Positions 24,513 through 33,200 of a DNA stretch of 64,000 nucleotides are shown here, one piece after another. The notes beneath the pieces are model-generated. The model searched no databases. It saw nothing but the letters and a program-made list of their open reading frames with translations, and was not told the DNA's origin. The DNA lies in the NCBI GenBank assembly GCA_011391255.1, contig JAABQV010000005.1, positions 1 to 64,000 on the forward strand, in the 5' to 3' direction. Source of the DNA: Dechloromonas sp. (lineage in GTDB: Bacteria; Pseudomonadota; Gammaproteobacteria; Burkholderiales; Rhodocyclaceae). Numbering within the stretch: position 1 is the stretch's first letter; each line of letters begins with the position of its first letter. A program made the position numbers and the translations under genes.

Positions 24513-25121
24513 TGCTCCTTGTTGATTTCGGAAGCCCCGTTTTCAAGCAGGGCGGGCGGGAGTTGAAAACCGCAACAAGACGGCGGCCTGATTCCCCTTG
24601 CGGGTGTTGTATTCGGCCCATCCCGCCCATTGAGCAAAACCAATAGGCGCAAAAAATCCGCAATGCTTACGGGTGCGGATTCCGCTTGTTGTGGTGTTTT
24701 CAAGCACCGTGCAGCAAGTATATGCCAATCCGCAGCATTTGCGGATTGAGTTTGCGCCGTCTGCAATCCGCAGGGAATGCGAATCCGCACCGCGCTACAC
24801 GTTCGTGCTATGCTGGGATCAAGAGTAGCCGAGGCGGATAGCGGCCCCCAGCATCCTCAACCCTATCCATCCCAAGATTCGCCCCTGCTAGGCTACTACC
24901 GGCGTCGGAGGATTCACTGGCAGCGCCGGACTATACTTGCCGCACCCCTGACTGCCGTAGTGCAACACGCTACGGCCAGTATCCCCGGCGCGTGACTCCA
25001 ACATCAGCACGGGGGATTCAGGGGCTACCGTTTTTGACTCGCTGGCCGGTGGAGGGGGATGCGCCCTCGTCGGACTAATAATCCGAAATCTGTCTGGATC
25101 GCGTCGGACATGACCGGCGAG
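24513..25121. other. Gene-free stretch of the element with an octamer array
   Basis: About 600 bases without a convincing gene. The left half holds six AATCCGCA/TGCGGATT copies (24655-24789). The right half has short inverted words such as the CCGTAG/CTACGG pair near 24955-24974 but no array. Candidate replication origin or control region. Confidence 0.55.
24655..24789. repeat. Six-copy AATCCGCA octamer array, candidate iterons
   Basis: Copies at 24655-24662, 24727-24734, 24765-24772 and 24782-24789 (plus orientation) and at 24674-24681 and 24740-24747 (minus). The third and fourth copies form a perfect palindrome CAATCCGCA-GCATT-TGCGGATTG at 24726-24748. Density and mixed orientation are far above chance. 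The element encodes its own primase, so an iteron-type origin is a reasonable reading. Confidence 0.6.
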
Positions 25122-25628
25122 TCATCCCAGCAATTCAGCAAAGGCCGATTGCATCGCCGCCTGCATTCCGCCGTCTGGTGTCATGCCTTCACGCATGGGC
25201 TTGAATGGTTCCGCTCCCGCCATCCGTCGCACGTCTGCCGGGTCGATGTTGTTGTCCGCGCAGATCGCCAGCAGTGCAGCGTCCAGGGCCAGCAAGTAAC
25301 TTTCCGCTTGTTCGTGCGCCTCGATCATAACGTCCGCCTGTTTGTCATTACCACGGCGCAGCGCAGCCAGTGCGCCGCCCAGGCTTTCAGCCTTGCGGGT
25401 GCGCAGCCGCCAATGCTCAATGGCCCAATACGCAGCAAACCGCGTGAAGCCATCCAGCCGCGCCTGATAGCTCACGTCCGGGCAGCGGTAGTCCTTCAAT
25501 GGCAAGGCGTCAGCCACGCGCTTGAATTCCAGATCGTTCGCGCCCGTCATGTAGTGAAAGGCCAGTGCCGCCAGTTGGTCGGCAGTCAGGCCACGGTAGG
25601 CTTTTGCAATTCGGTCATGGTGTTGCAC
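25122..25628 (-). CDS. Unknown 168-residue protein of the integrated element
   Basis: Begins with GTG 4 bases after the stop of the preceding gene, with AAAGGA as ribosome site. The sequence is helical, with several Tyr/Trp and an ARLDGFTRFAAYWAIEHWRLRT stretch in two halves. No recognised domain. It follows the primase gene and the 25633-25920 gene in a tight run and is probably expressed with them. A role in replication control or packaging interference of the element is possible but unsupported. Confidence 0.7.
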   Translation of the reverse strand: MQHHDRIAKAYRGLTADQLAALAFHYMTGANDLEFKRVADALPLKDYRCPDVSYQARLDGFTRFAAYWAIEHWRLRTRKAESLGGALAALRRGNDKQADVMIEAHEQAESYLLALDAALLAICADNNIDPADVRRMAGAEPFKPMREGMTPDGGMQAAMQSAFAELLG

Positions 25629-25632
25629 GGTG

Positions 25633-25920
25633 TCAGTCCTTTCGTGGGTTGATGGTGCGTTCCAGCAGTTCCAGCCGGTCGGCCAGCACTGCCGTTTCGT
25701 AGGCTTTGCGGATCATGTCCAGGACGTAGGCAAGGCGCGTCCCGTCCTGACTTGCCAGCCGTCCCGCCCGCATGTCTCGATAGACGCTGCCGAGTTCGCG
25801 CCGGATTGCGTGCGCGTCCCGCAGGTCGATCTTCGGCAGGGGGGTAAGGGTCAGCACGGTTCCGCTTGCGGCTTCGTTTTCGGGGTTTTCGTTTCCGCCG
25901 CCGTGGTCAAACAAGGCCAT
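25633..25920 (-). CDS. Unknown 95-residue protein of the integrated element
   Basis: I chose the ATG at 25920, which overlaps the primase stop by 14 bases and has GAGG nine bases upstream; the open frame continues to 25962. The acidic N-terminus (NENPENEAASG) is followed by helices with many Arg/Asp (DLRDAHAIRRELGSVYRDMR). The end (LADRLELLERTINPRKD) looks like a short coiled coil. No known family recognised. Confidence 0.65.
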   Translation of the reverse strand: MALFDHGGGNENPENEAASGTVLTLTPLPKIDLRDAHAIRRELGSVYRDMRAGRLASQDGTRLAYVLDMIRKAYETAVLADRLELLERTINPRKD

Positions 25921-28129
25921 AGGCTTCATCCTCTGTATATGCTTCGCCTTCACCCCCTCCACAAACCGCTACACCGCTACAACCCAGTATTGGCGCGGCT
26001 TCCCGCGTAGCGGTTTGGGTTTGGTGTAGCGCTACAGATTTGCAAACCGCTACACCGAAACCCGCATGGTTGCTGGGTTGTAGCGGTGTAGCGGTTTCAG
26101 CGGGGGGTATCAGGGGAGAAAGGTATCGAGCAAAAGCGTCCTCAAACTGGCCCCGCTCGTATCCTTTGGCTACGTCATGGCCGATGCGCACATTCTTGGA
26201 GCGAATGCCGTAGCCTTTCAGCTTCCGCGCTAATTGATGATGCGACAACGGCCTGCCCCGGCTATAGGTCGCCCACGGCTTTTCTGCATCGAAGCAAAGC
26301 ACTGCCAGCAAATCTGCCGTACTGATCTTTGACTCCTGCCGTCCGTCAAAAATCTCCCGAATGTCGGCCAGCAGTTCATCACCCACGGTGCTTTCCGGTT
26401 CGCCGCCTGAGAGGATAAGCGCCGCATCGCGTGCCAAGGTCGGCCAATCACCCCCGGCAATTTCGGCAATCGACAGCAGCGGTTCCCAGTTATCTTGCGC
26501 CCGGTCGTTCAGTGCTGAAGGAAGCGCAGGCCGCGCACGCCGCACCGCTTCGGTGTTGTCCTGTGCGAACCGTGCCAGCTTGGCGGCCAGATCATCGAAC
26601 AGGCCCGATTCTGCATGGCGTAGTCGTTCCGTGGATTCATGCGCCAGCTTGCGCCGCAAGGCCAGCACAATTGCACGATCCATCAACGTATCGGCCAGGT
26701 GTCCAATGCCGGCAATCGCCTTGCAGCCCCATGTGGTGAATCGGGTAGGCGTGTGATCGTCGCCCACCACGCGCACGACATAGGCTGAATCCCGCGTATG
26801 CCCGGAGTTCAGCAGGCCGCGCAACTCCTCGTTATCGCGCATGAAGGCGTCCGCCTCATCTACCAACAAGGTAGGGTGCCAGGCATCAATGGAGCGAAAC
26901 AACGCCGCCGCGCTGATATTGCTGGCGCTCATCGGTCGCCGTACCAGTTTGCCGAGAACGGACAGCATCTGCGTCTTGCCGCATCGCTTTTCCGGTGCGG
27001 TAATCACTGCCAGGGGCGCAACGTCCACCGCATCAATGAACCATGTCAGTGCCGCCCATAGCGCCGCCGCACGCGCCGTTTCCACGTCGCAAACAATGAA
27101 TTTGCGCACGGTATCCGCAATCTCGCCCAACAGTGCCGCACCATCCACGGGATGCGCCCAAGGTGTTAAATCGCCCAGCGGGTCATCGTCCGTGATCGCC
27201 TCCCCTTGCAGCTTTCTCACCTGCTTGTCCAAGGTCGAAACCCGCACGCCCATCGTTTCCGCTGCGGCCTCTCGCGCACGGTCATATTCCAGCGCCGGCA
27301 ATTGCGCCAGCCAGTCTATGCGCGCTTCATCGTCAGCATCTGCGGGGGGTTCGTCGCCCGGCTGATACTTCCCGATAGATCGCGCAATCCCCGCCACCTC
27401 AGCAATCGACAGGGACGGTTCGCATTTCGTCTTGTTCTCGATTTGCAATGCCGCCTCGATTGCCACTGCATCCAGCCCAGCACGGCGCAGCTTGCCAGCC
27501 CGCCGGGTTAGGGTGTCATTACGCCCGCCTTCGGTAAGTTTGCCGTCCGTTGCATCGCTTGCCGGTGCGGGCTTGCGGGGTGTCGGCGCTTGCAGTGCAT
27601 CCAGCAGATACGACGGTACATCCGCCACGGTGTCGGCATGATCTACCTCGCCACCGTGGGCAGCCCACCAGACGATATAGCCACCATCGGTGCGTATATC
27701 CAGCCCCGCCCCCAGCTTGCTTGCAGAGCATTTCAGCGGCTTGCCTTCGGGGTTGCGAAACAGGTAGTGCGCCCCGCCGCCGTTCTTCGTCCGGTGTGTG
27801 CGGGTGTCCGGCAAGGCCCAGCCTTTGGCCTGCAACGTAGCAAAGCCGTCCTTGCCGTTCTTTACATCCACGTCCAGCACGAACAGGCCGGAAGCCTTGC
27901 CAGTCGGCACGCCCACCAGCGCCCCCGGCCATTGCACGGCCCATGCGGCTATCTGTCCGGCATCCGTGGTCGCATCCTTGAATCCGTGCGCCGTGCGGGG
28001 GTTCTTGCCGTCAGGATTCTTGCGCAAGCCGGTGTCTTTTTGAATCGCCCCGTTGGCTACCTCCCAGCAGGGAAAAACGGGATAGCCTTGCGCCACAAGG
28101 GGGGCGGCCAGTTCAGCGAAGTTTGTCAT
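25907..28129 (-). CDS. Bifunctional primase-polymerase with helicase-like DUF3631 part
   Basis: 740 residues. The N-terminal 200 residues are a prim-pol domain (GYPVFPCW near 15-22, then LFVLDVDVKNGKDG with the metal-binding D-x-D, and GAHYLFRNPEG). The middle carries an AAA-like ATPase of the DUF3631 type (ITAPEKRCGKTQMLS as P-loop, LLVDEADAFM as Walker B), with the DUF3631 tail beyond. It should start and unwind replication of the excised element. The start at 28129 has AAGG upstream and begins at the conserved M-T-N-F-A-E. It overlaps the previous ORF by 17 bases. Confidence 0.88.
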   Translation of the reverse strand: MTNFAELAAPLVAQGYPVFPCWEVANGAIQKDTGLRKNPDGKNPRTAHGFKDATTDAGQIAAWAVQWPGALVGVPTGKASGLFVLDVDVKNGKDGFATLQAKGWALPDTRTHRTKNGGGAHYLFRNPEGKPLKCSASKLGAGLDIRTDGGYIVWWAAHGGEVDHADTVADVPSYLLDALQAPTPRKPAPASDATDGKLTEGGRNDTLTRRAGKLRRAGLDAVAIEAALQIENKTKCEPSLSIAEVAGIARSIGKYQPGDEPPADADDEARIDWLAQLPALEYDRAREAAAETMGVRVSTLDKQVRKLQGEAITDDDPLGDLTPWAHPVDGAALLGEIADTVRKFIVCDVETARAAALWAALTWFIDAVDVAPLAVITAPEKRCGKTQMLSVLGKLVRRPMSASNISAAALFRSIDAWHPTLLVDEADAFMRDNEELRGLLNSGHTRDSAYVVRVVGDDHTPTRFTTWGCKAIAGIGHLADTLMDRAIVLALRRKLAHESTERLRHAESGLFDDLAAKLARFAQDNTEAVRRARPALPSALNDRAQDNWEPLLSIAEIAGGDWPTLARDAALILSGGEPESTVGDELLADIREIFDGRQESKISTADLLAVLCFDAEKPWATYSRGRPLSHHQLARKLKGYGIRSKNVRIGHDVAKGYERGQFEDAFARYLSPLIPPAETATPLQPSNHAGFGVAVCKSVALHQTQTATREAAPILGCSGVAVCGGGEGEAYTEDEAYGLV

Positions 28130-28445
28130 GTCGCACCTTCGCTTCTTTCTGATCGTCCAGCCAGTCGGCCAGATTCGCCCACGTTCCATCGTATTCGCGC
28201 ACTTCACCATCCGGGCAGAGAATCGCCGGGTTGCGGGTTTGGTCTAGTCCATCGTTCAGCGTAACCGGATAGTTGCACCCCAGCGAATCAAGCGCCCAGG
28301 AGACGACGGGTTCTTGCGCGGCCCCGCAGATTGCGCCTTGCGCATCTACGCATTGCGACAGGACATAAAAGCCCGGTGCCGCTGGGGTAACGAAAACAAT
28401 CCTTTCCAAGCCTTCTGAAACTGGCAGCAATTCGTGGTTAAGCAT
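28113..28445 (-). CDS. Unknown 110-residue protein of the integrated element
   Basis: ATG at 28445 overlaps the stop of the preceding 57-residue ORF (ATGCTTAA), and its own end overlaps the primase start, so three genes are coupled. It contains a Cys-rich centre (SQCVDAQGAICGAAQEP, then LGCNYP) and an acidic C-terminus. No recognised family. Translational coupling to primase suggests a replication accessory protein (inference). Confidence 0.65.
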   Translation of the reverse strand: MLNHELLPVSEGLERIVFVTPAAPGFYVLSQCVDAQGAICGAAQEPVVSWALDSLGCNYPVTLNDGLDQTRNPAILCPDGEVREYDGTWANLADWLDDQKEAKVRHDKLR

Positions 28446-28611
28446 GGCCCGGCCCTCCACGATGGATCAGCCATTCAGCCAGCTTCACAGGCAGCACGCC
28501 CCACAGGGCAAGCCGCACGATTGCCGCATGGATGCGGGGGCGGGTGATAAGATGCGCTTGTCGTTGTGCGCTCGGTTTGGCTTCGGTCAGCCGGGCGTTT
28601 TTCTTTTTCAT
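28438..28611 (-). CDS. Small 57-residue basic protein of the integrated element
   Basis: Starts M-K-K-K-N-A-R, 10 bases after the AlpA-type gene, with an AGGGGG ribosome site, and ends by overlapping the next start. The sequence is basic and helical (HAAIVRLALWGVLPVKLAEW), possibly DNA-binding or membrane-touching. Easily missed because of size, but the spacing on both sides argues that it is translated. Confidence 0.6.
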   Translation of the reverse strand: MKKKNARLTEAKPSAQRQAHLITRPRIHAAIVRLALWGVLPVKLAEWLIHRGGPGHA

Positions 28612-28621
28612 CGCTGCCCCC

Positions 28622-28855
28622 TTATGCCGCTGCGTTCAGGGATGCGCGAAGCTCGCCAACATTCCAGACGGTTACGCGGTCGGATATGCGCCGGGGGGCG
28701 GGCAGCTTGCCGGTTTTGGCCTTGCGCCATACCGTCGCCTGAGAGTAACCGGCCAGCGCCGCAACCACAGACACGCGGACATTGGCCGAATCGGGAAGTG
28801 AATCAAAGTTCTTGAGGGCTTCGGGGACTGCCCCCGCGTTGCTATGGTGTGCCAT
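28622..28855 (-). CDS. AlpA/excisionase-type helix-turn-helix regulator
   Basis: 77 residues with a MerR-like winged helix: RVSVVAALAGYSQATVWRKAKTGKLPAPRRIS at about residues 27-57, split here by the recognition helix WRKAKTG. Such AlpA proteins activate or accompany excision of P4-like elements with a tyrosine integrase. AAAGGA precedes the ATG. It heads the run of small genes and primase and is a likely switch for excision and replication. Confidence 0.85.
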   Translation of the reverse strand: MAHHSNAGAVPEALKNFDSLPDSANVRVSVVAALAGYSQATVWRKAKTGKLPAPRRISDRVTVWNVGELRASLNAAA

Positions 28856-29030
28856 GCTCTTGTCCTTTCGGATATGCCCTGCATCGGTATGACGCGGGGT
28901 GCATGGCTACGGATTCAATACAGGAGTTCGCCCCGAAAATAGCCGCAATCGAATGCGGGTGCAGGACGCGGACAATTCAGCAAATGCACGGGAAGCCCCG
29001 CCAACACAAGCGCCGCAAGGGCGCGGATAA

Positions 29031-29759
29031 CTACTTGCGCGGCCCTGTGGGCAAGCCGTCAGGCCGGAGAATCTGCGCCATGATCTGCGCTACCCGATCC
29101 GCTACCCCTTGAGTTTTCAGCCAAGCCGCTACCTCATCGCTTTTTGGTGCCGTTGTGTTGTCGCCGGGGTCATAGTTTGCCCAGAATTTCGCAGCAGCCG
29201 CCGCCAGCTTGCGCAGCAATTCGGTTTCGTGATTGCCCCACGGCCATTTTGCGCCCCCGATTTGTAGCCCTTCCGGTGCTACTGAATAGCTGGCTGCATC
29301 GGGATGCGGGAATTCATCAGGCAACTTCCAACCCATGCCAATCGCCCAGGGTGCAAAGTCGACAACCTTGACCACGATATTTTCAGCGTCAGCCGGTAAC
29401 GCCTCATACGGATCATGCCCGCCGAGGGGCGCGGCATTTCGCACAATGGGCAGCGTCCCCGCCTTGACGTGATTCACCGCCACGCATACCCGCCGTTCCC
29501 ATTCCGTGATGGTGTCATTTCGATAGGCGACCAGTTCCGCGATTTCCTCCGGTTTCGGAATGTTGTCCGGGTCTATCGTCGTCATGCCCCGGACAAGCTG
29601 GGCGTATTTGGGATCAATGCCCACGGATAGGGCGCACAAATCGACAAGGCCCAAGACAGCCAGTTCGCGGAAATGCGCCCAATCATTAGCGCCCAGTACC
29701 CACCTTTGTCCGAACCTATCCAGACGGCTTTGCAGATTGTCGTTGTTGTTGTCCATCAT
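29031..29759 (-). CDS. Unknown 242-residue protein of the integrated element
   Basis: Lies between the integrase and the AlpA-type regulator. The N-terminal Asn/Asp run is followed by WVLGANDWAHFRELAVLG and a central Pro/Gly-rich part; the C-terminal 80 residues (HETELLRKLAAAAAKFW, then PKSDEVAAWLKTQGVADRVA) look helical, perhaps a helix-turn-helix. I recognise no named family. Similar-sized genes next to integrases are common in such islands, but no function is known to me. Confidence 0.7.
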   Translation of the reverse strand: MMDNNNDNLQSRLDRFGQRWVLGANDWAHFRELAVLGLVDLCALSVGIDPKYAQLVRGMTTIDPDNIPKPEEIAELVAYRNDTITEWERRVCVAVNHVKAGTLPIVRNAAPLGGHDPYEALPADAENIVVKVVDFAPWAIGMGWKLPDEFPHPDAASYSVAPEGLQIGGAKWPWGNHETELLRKLAAAAAKFWANYDPGDNTTAPKSDEVAAWLKTQGVADRVAQIMAQILRPDGLPTGPRK

Positions 29760-29855
29760 TGCGCCCCTTCACACTCCCCCTTGAATCAGGAACCGCGCCA
29801 GCCGGGCAAGGGTTCCCCGGTTTTCGCCCCGTCGGGCTAGGCGCGGCAAAACTTG

Positions 29856-31127
29856 TCAGGCCAGCTTGCGCCCCGGTAGTGGCACCACGTTATCGCCCAG
29901 GTCGCCGCGTTCCAGTTGGTCGAGTAGGTCGGCCCATTTCTGCAAGGCGTCCTTGCGTTCTTCATAGAAGTCATGCCGCATGTAGATTCCCTCAACGCCC
30001 TTGACGGCGTGATTTAGGCAACGCTCGCCAACGTGGGGCGCAACACCCAGCGCGGCAAGATGCGTCCGCGCCGTGCGCCGGAAGTCATGCACGGTGAAGG
30101 GGGCAACGTCTTTCAACGTGGGGCGGATGTTCTTCGCCAATGACGCGCCTACGGTGTTCAGGTCAATATGCGGAATCATCCGACTTTGCATCTTGCGCGC
30201 CGGTAGCAGCCAACTCGATCCGCCGCCCAGCCGTTCCAGTTCGCGCAGGATCGCCACCGCTTGCCGGGGTAGTGGTATGTCAATGGCCTTGCCGGTTTTG
30301 GTGCGCTCGCTGGGCAAGTGCCACACTGCGCCGTCAAGGTCAAACTCTGCCAGGGGGGCGGCTATCAATTCCTCGCGCCGGACAGCCAGCAGGAGCAGCA
30401 GCTTTACCGCATAAGTGTTTTCAATGTTCCAGCCTTTCGCCGTCCGCATGGCGTCAAAGAGCTTGACCAATTCCGGGCGGGTCAGCCAGCGGTCGCAGCT
30501 TGTTTCCTTGCCGCCTGCATCATCCAAGCTGAAAGCCGTTGCCGGGTTGAATGTCACCATCTGGCGCTTGATCGCGTAGTCAAACATCCGCTTTACCCAG
30601 CGCAGCACGTCATTCGCCATCGTGGGCGCACCGCGTTTGACGATGGTTTGCAACATGGCGTCTATGTGCTGGGGCTTCACGTCAGTTACGGCAAGCCTGC
30701 CGATGTTGGGCTTTATGTCGTTCTCGATCCGCGCCCGCACGATGTTGGGATGCTTCCAGCGCCCCACAATCTGCGCCGCGAAATAGTCGTCGGCAAGCTG
30801 GCCCATTGTCACGGCCAGCCGGTCGGCTTCGATCTTGGCGACGGCATCGCGCTTGCGTTCCTTCTTCTCGCCTTGCGGGTCATGGCCCAAGGCGACACGG
30901 GCGCGCATTTCCTTTGCCGTCTTGCGGGCATCGGACAGACTCAACGTGCCATAGCTGCCCATGCTGAGAATGCGCGCCTGCCCGGCCAGCCGGTAGCGAA
31001 ACAGCCAGCGGGGGGTAGCGTCCTCTTTCCGGTAGCGCAGATACAGCCCTTCGCCGTCGCCGCGTTGCTCGAAACGCTCGCCCGCCTTGATCCATCCCCG
31101 GATTTGCACGTCTGACAATTTGCCCAT
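29856..31127 (-). CDS. Tyrosine recombinase/integrase, P4 type
   Basis: 423 residues. Catalyses site-specific insertion and excision of the element. The N-terminal DUF4102 arm-binding domain is at 1-95 (GEGLYLRYR, ILSMGSYGTLSLSDARKTA), then a core-binding domain and the catalytic domain with R (LAVRREELIAA), H-x-x-R (HDFRRTARTHL), the second H (LNHAVKG) and nucleophile Y in the IYMRHDF area. Start at 31127 preferred over a GTG at 31151, since the domain starts there. The gene reads away from the nearby attachment-type repeat, as usual for this class. Confidence 0.93.
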   Translation of the reverse strand: MGKLSDVQIRGWIKAGERFEQRGDGEGLYLRYRKEDATPRWLFRYRLAGQARILSMGSYGTLSLSDARKTAKEMRARVALGHDPQGEKKERKRDAVAKIEADRLAVTMGQLADDYFAAQIVGRWKHPNIVRARIENDIKPNIGRLAVTDVKPQHIDAMLQTIVKRGAPTMANDVLRWVKRMFDYAIKRQMVTFNPATAFSLDDAGGKETSCDRWLTRPELVKLFDAMRTAKGWNIENTYAVKLLLLLAVRREELIAAPLAEFDLDGAVWHLPSERTKTGKAIDIPLPRQAVAILRELERLGGGSSWLLPARKMQSRMIPHIDLNTVGASLAKNIRPTLKDVAPFTVHDFRRTARTHLAALGVAPHVGERCLNHAVKGVEGIYMRHDFYEERKDALQKWADLLDQLERGDLGDNVVPLPGRKLA

Positions 31128-31172
31128 GTTCGCCGCCCTTTCGGTGTGCACCCAAACTTCCCGGCTATTTTT

Positions 31173-31199
31173 GGCTTGGGTGCACGTTTGGGTGCACAG
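31173..31199. repeat. Right attachment-type repeat of the element
   Basis: GGCTTGGGTGCAC-GT-TTGGGTGCACAG, near-identical to 23866-23892. An inverted partial copy GTGCACCCAAAC lies at 31147-31158. It abuts the integrase promoter. Confidence 0.65.
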
Positions 31200-31242
31200 A
31201 AATTATGCGCTTGCTTGCGACGGTATGCAACGGCATGGAATG

Positions 31243-31268
31243 AAAAAAGCCCCGTGGTTAGGGGCTTT
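31243..31268 (-). terminator. Intrinsic terminator of yicC
   Basis: AAAGCCCC/GGGGCTTT arms with a 7-base loop, followed on the minus strand by a T-run. Located 38 bases after the yicC stop; it can also act on plus-strand transcripts. Confidence 0.8.
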
Positions 31269-31305
31269 GTTGGATTTCTGCGCCGTCGTGCGACGGCATG
31301 ATTCT

Positions 31306-32175
31306 TCATTCTAAATTCTGAATTTGCTCGCGCATTTGCTCAATCAGTAGCTTGAGATCCATCGCCGCCTGTGAGACCTCGGTGATGGCCGATTTTGAGC
31401 CTAGCGTGTTGGCTTCCCGGTTGAGTTCCTGCATCAGGAAATCGAGGCGTTTACCACAGGCGCCGCCTTGTTTGAGGACGCGCTCGACTTCATCGAGGTG
31501 GGCGTTGAGGCGGGTGAGTTCTTCGGCGACATCAATACGCGTCGCAAAAACCGCGACCTCTTGCAGGATGCGGTCTTCGCTCCCATTGCTGCCGAGTGCA
31601 TCCTGCAGTCGCTGACGCAGCTTGTCGGTAAATAGCGCCTGAGCTTCGGGGATGCGCGGGGCGACGTTGCGGACGATCTCGCGAATTGAATTGACGCGGT
31701 CAACGATCATCTCGGCCAGTTTTTTCCCTTCACGGGCGCGTGATGCGGTGAACTCGTCGAGCACCTCGCGCGCCAGTGCAAGTACTTGCGGGTTGATCGC
31801 CGCGTAATCAATGCTCTGGTCGCCGAACATGCCGGGCCAGCGCAGCACGTCGCTGACGGAAAGCGGCTTGGCTTCGGGCATTTTGGCGATTACGCTGTCG
31901 TTCAAGGATTTCAGGGTGGCGAATAATTCCTGATTCAGCTGCAGTTGATCGGCGCGCGCTGACGCCGAATTGAAGCCGAGGCGGCATTCCACCTTGCCAC
32001 GCGAAAGGCGGCTGGATAATAGTTCGCGTAGTGGAATCTCCATCGAGCGCAAGTCTTCAACGACGCGAAAATGGAAATCGAGATAGCGTGAATTGACGCT
32101 TTTAAGCTCAAGTTGCAGGCTTCCTGAGTCGATATCCAGGGTCTTGACGGCGTAACCGGTCATACTAAAAATCAT
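31306..32175 (-). CDS. yicC: YicC-family endoribonuclease
   Basis: 289 residues. YicC proteins are RNases affecting sRNA and mRNA turnover. The family start M-I-F-S-M-T-G-Y-A is intact, as are the conserved VNSRYLDFHFR block (about 28-38) and the C-terminal NREANTLGSKS region with E and H/K residues used for catalysis in the family. In relatives yicC is followed directly by gmk; here the element at 23866-31199 lies between. Divergent from the kinase gene at 32253. Confidence 0.92.
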   Translation of the reverse strand: MIFSMTGYAVKTLDIDSGSLQLELKSVNSRYLDFHFRVVEDLRSMEIPLRELLSSRLSRGKVECRLGFNSASARADQLQLNQELFATLKSLNDSVIAKMPEAKPLSVSDVLRWPGMFGDQSIDYAAINPQVLALAREVLDEFTASRAREGKKLAEMIVDRVNSIREIVRNVAPRIPEAQALFTDKLRQRLQDALGSNGSEDRILQEVAVFATRIDVAEELTRLNAHLDEVERVLKQGGACGKRLDFLMQELNREANTLGSKSAITEVSQAAMDLKLLIEQMREQIQNLE

Positions 32176-32252
32176 GCTAATTGCCTCTCTCGCTTTACAG
32201 GCCGGGCGCTACGCCTGAGAATGCCCAAATTCGGATCATAACCGCGACCGCG

Positions 32253-33200
32253 ATGGCGCAACAAGCTAACCAAGCCCTTCCTAACGGACACACCCTCGAA
32301 GAGTACACGATAGACCGCCAGCTTTCGCTTGGCGGGTTTTCGATCGTCTATCTCGCCAAGGGCCCGGATGGCGTTCAGGTGGCGATCAAGGAATACCTGC
32401 CCAATAGCCTGGCGCTGCGTAACGACGGGCAGATCATGCCGGTAATTTCGGCCGAGCATCTCGGTGCTTTCCGTTACGGGATGAAGTGCTTTTTCGAGGA
32501 AGGCCGTGCGCTGGCCAAGCTCTCGCACCCGAACGTGATTCGCGTGCTGAACTTCTTCCGCGCCAATGAGACGGTTTACATGGTGATGGAGTACGAGCAT
32601 GGGCGCACCTTGCAGGAGTTTATCCAGAAGCATCAGGGGCATATTTCGGAACGCTTCATTCGAGGCGTTTTTACGCGAATGCTCAACGGTTTGCGCGAGG
32701 TTCATTCACACAAACTGCTGCACCTAGATCTCAAGCCGTCGAATATTTATTTGCGCGCCGACAATACGCCGGTGCTGATAGATTTCGGCGCGGCGCGCCA
32801 GACGCTATCGACCGACCAGCCCATATTGAAACCAATGTACACGCCTGGCTTTGCGTCGCCCGAGCATTATGGTTCCCGTAAAGATCTTGGGCCGTGGAGT
32901 GATATTTACAGCGTTGGCGCATCGATGTATGCCTGTTTGGCCGGCAATGCGCCACAGGCAGCGGATGAGCGGCTGAAAAAGGATAATTTGATGCCGGCGA
33001 TGATCCGTTGGGACGGGCAGTTTTCCGACCGCTTGTTGGAAATCATCGACTGGTGTCTGAATCTCAATCATCTTTACCGGCCGCAAAGTGTTTTTGCGCT
33101 ACAAAAAGCGCTTGTCGAGACGGTCAAGGCGCCAAGTGCAAAAAGCAGTCCGAACTGGATCAACCGTTTTGTAGATAAGTTTAAGAAAGCTGACAAATGA
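32253..33200 (+). CDS. Serine/threonine protein kinase
   Basis: 315 residues with a full eukaryotic-type kinase fold: glycine loop LGGFSIVYLA (about 22-31), catalytic Lys in VAIKEYL, catalytic loop HLDLKPSNIY with HLD instead of HRD, DFG in LIDFGAARQ, and SPE near the activation segment. No membrane segment or sensor domain, so it is probably cytoplasmic. It overlaps the downstream PP2C gene by 4 bases (ATGA), giving a kinase-phosphatase pair. I chose the ATG at 32253 because the upstream open part starts at TTG and is not conserved-looking. Substrates are unknown. Confidence 0.9.
   Translation: MAQQANQALPNGHTLEEYTIDRQLSLGGFSIVYLAKGPDGVQVAIKEYLPNSLALRNDGQIMPVISAEHLGAFRYGMKCFFEEGRALAKLSHPNVIRVLNFFRANETVYMVMEYEHGRTLQEFIQKHQGHISERFIRGVFTRMLNGLREVHSHKLLHLDLKPSNIYLRADNTPVLIDFGAARQTLSTDQPILKPMYTPGFASPEHYGSRKDLGPWSDIYSVGASMYACLAGNAPQAADERLKKDNLMPAMIRWDGQFSDRLLEIIDWCLNLNHLYRPQSVFALQKALVETVKAPSAKSSPNWINRFVDKFKKADK

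Larger units (their letters stand above)
23866..31199. mobile_element. 7.3-kb integrative satellite-like element between gmk and yicC
   Basis: All genes point left: integrase at the right end, an unknown gene, an AlpA-type regulator, two small ORFs, a primase-polymerase with helicase-like part, and three small unknown genes at the left. No structural phage, conjugation or resistance genes are present. It is bounded by near-identical 27-bp repeats and splits the usual yicC-gmk neighbourhood. The gene set resembles P4-like phage satellites or integrative replicons. Confidence 0.75.

Noticed and set aside
24509-24790. 93-codon minus-strand frame in the element
   Set aside because: Covers the octamer array, low-complexity translation, no ribosome site.
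30318-31115. Plus-strand open frame of 265 codons antisense to the integrase
   Set aside because: The integrase is complete and typical; the antisense frame has no features.
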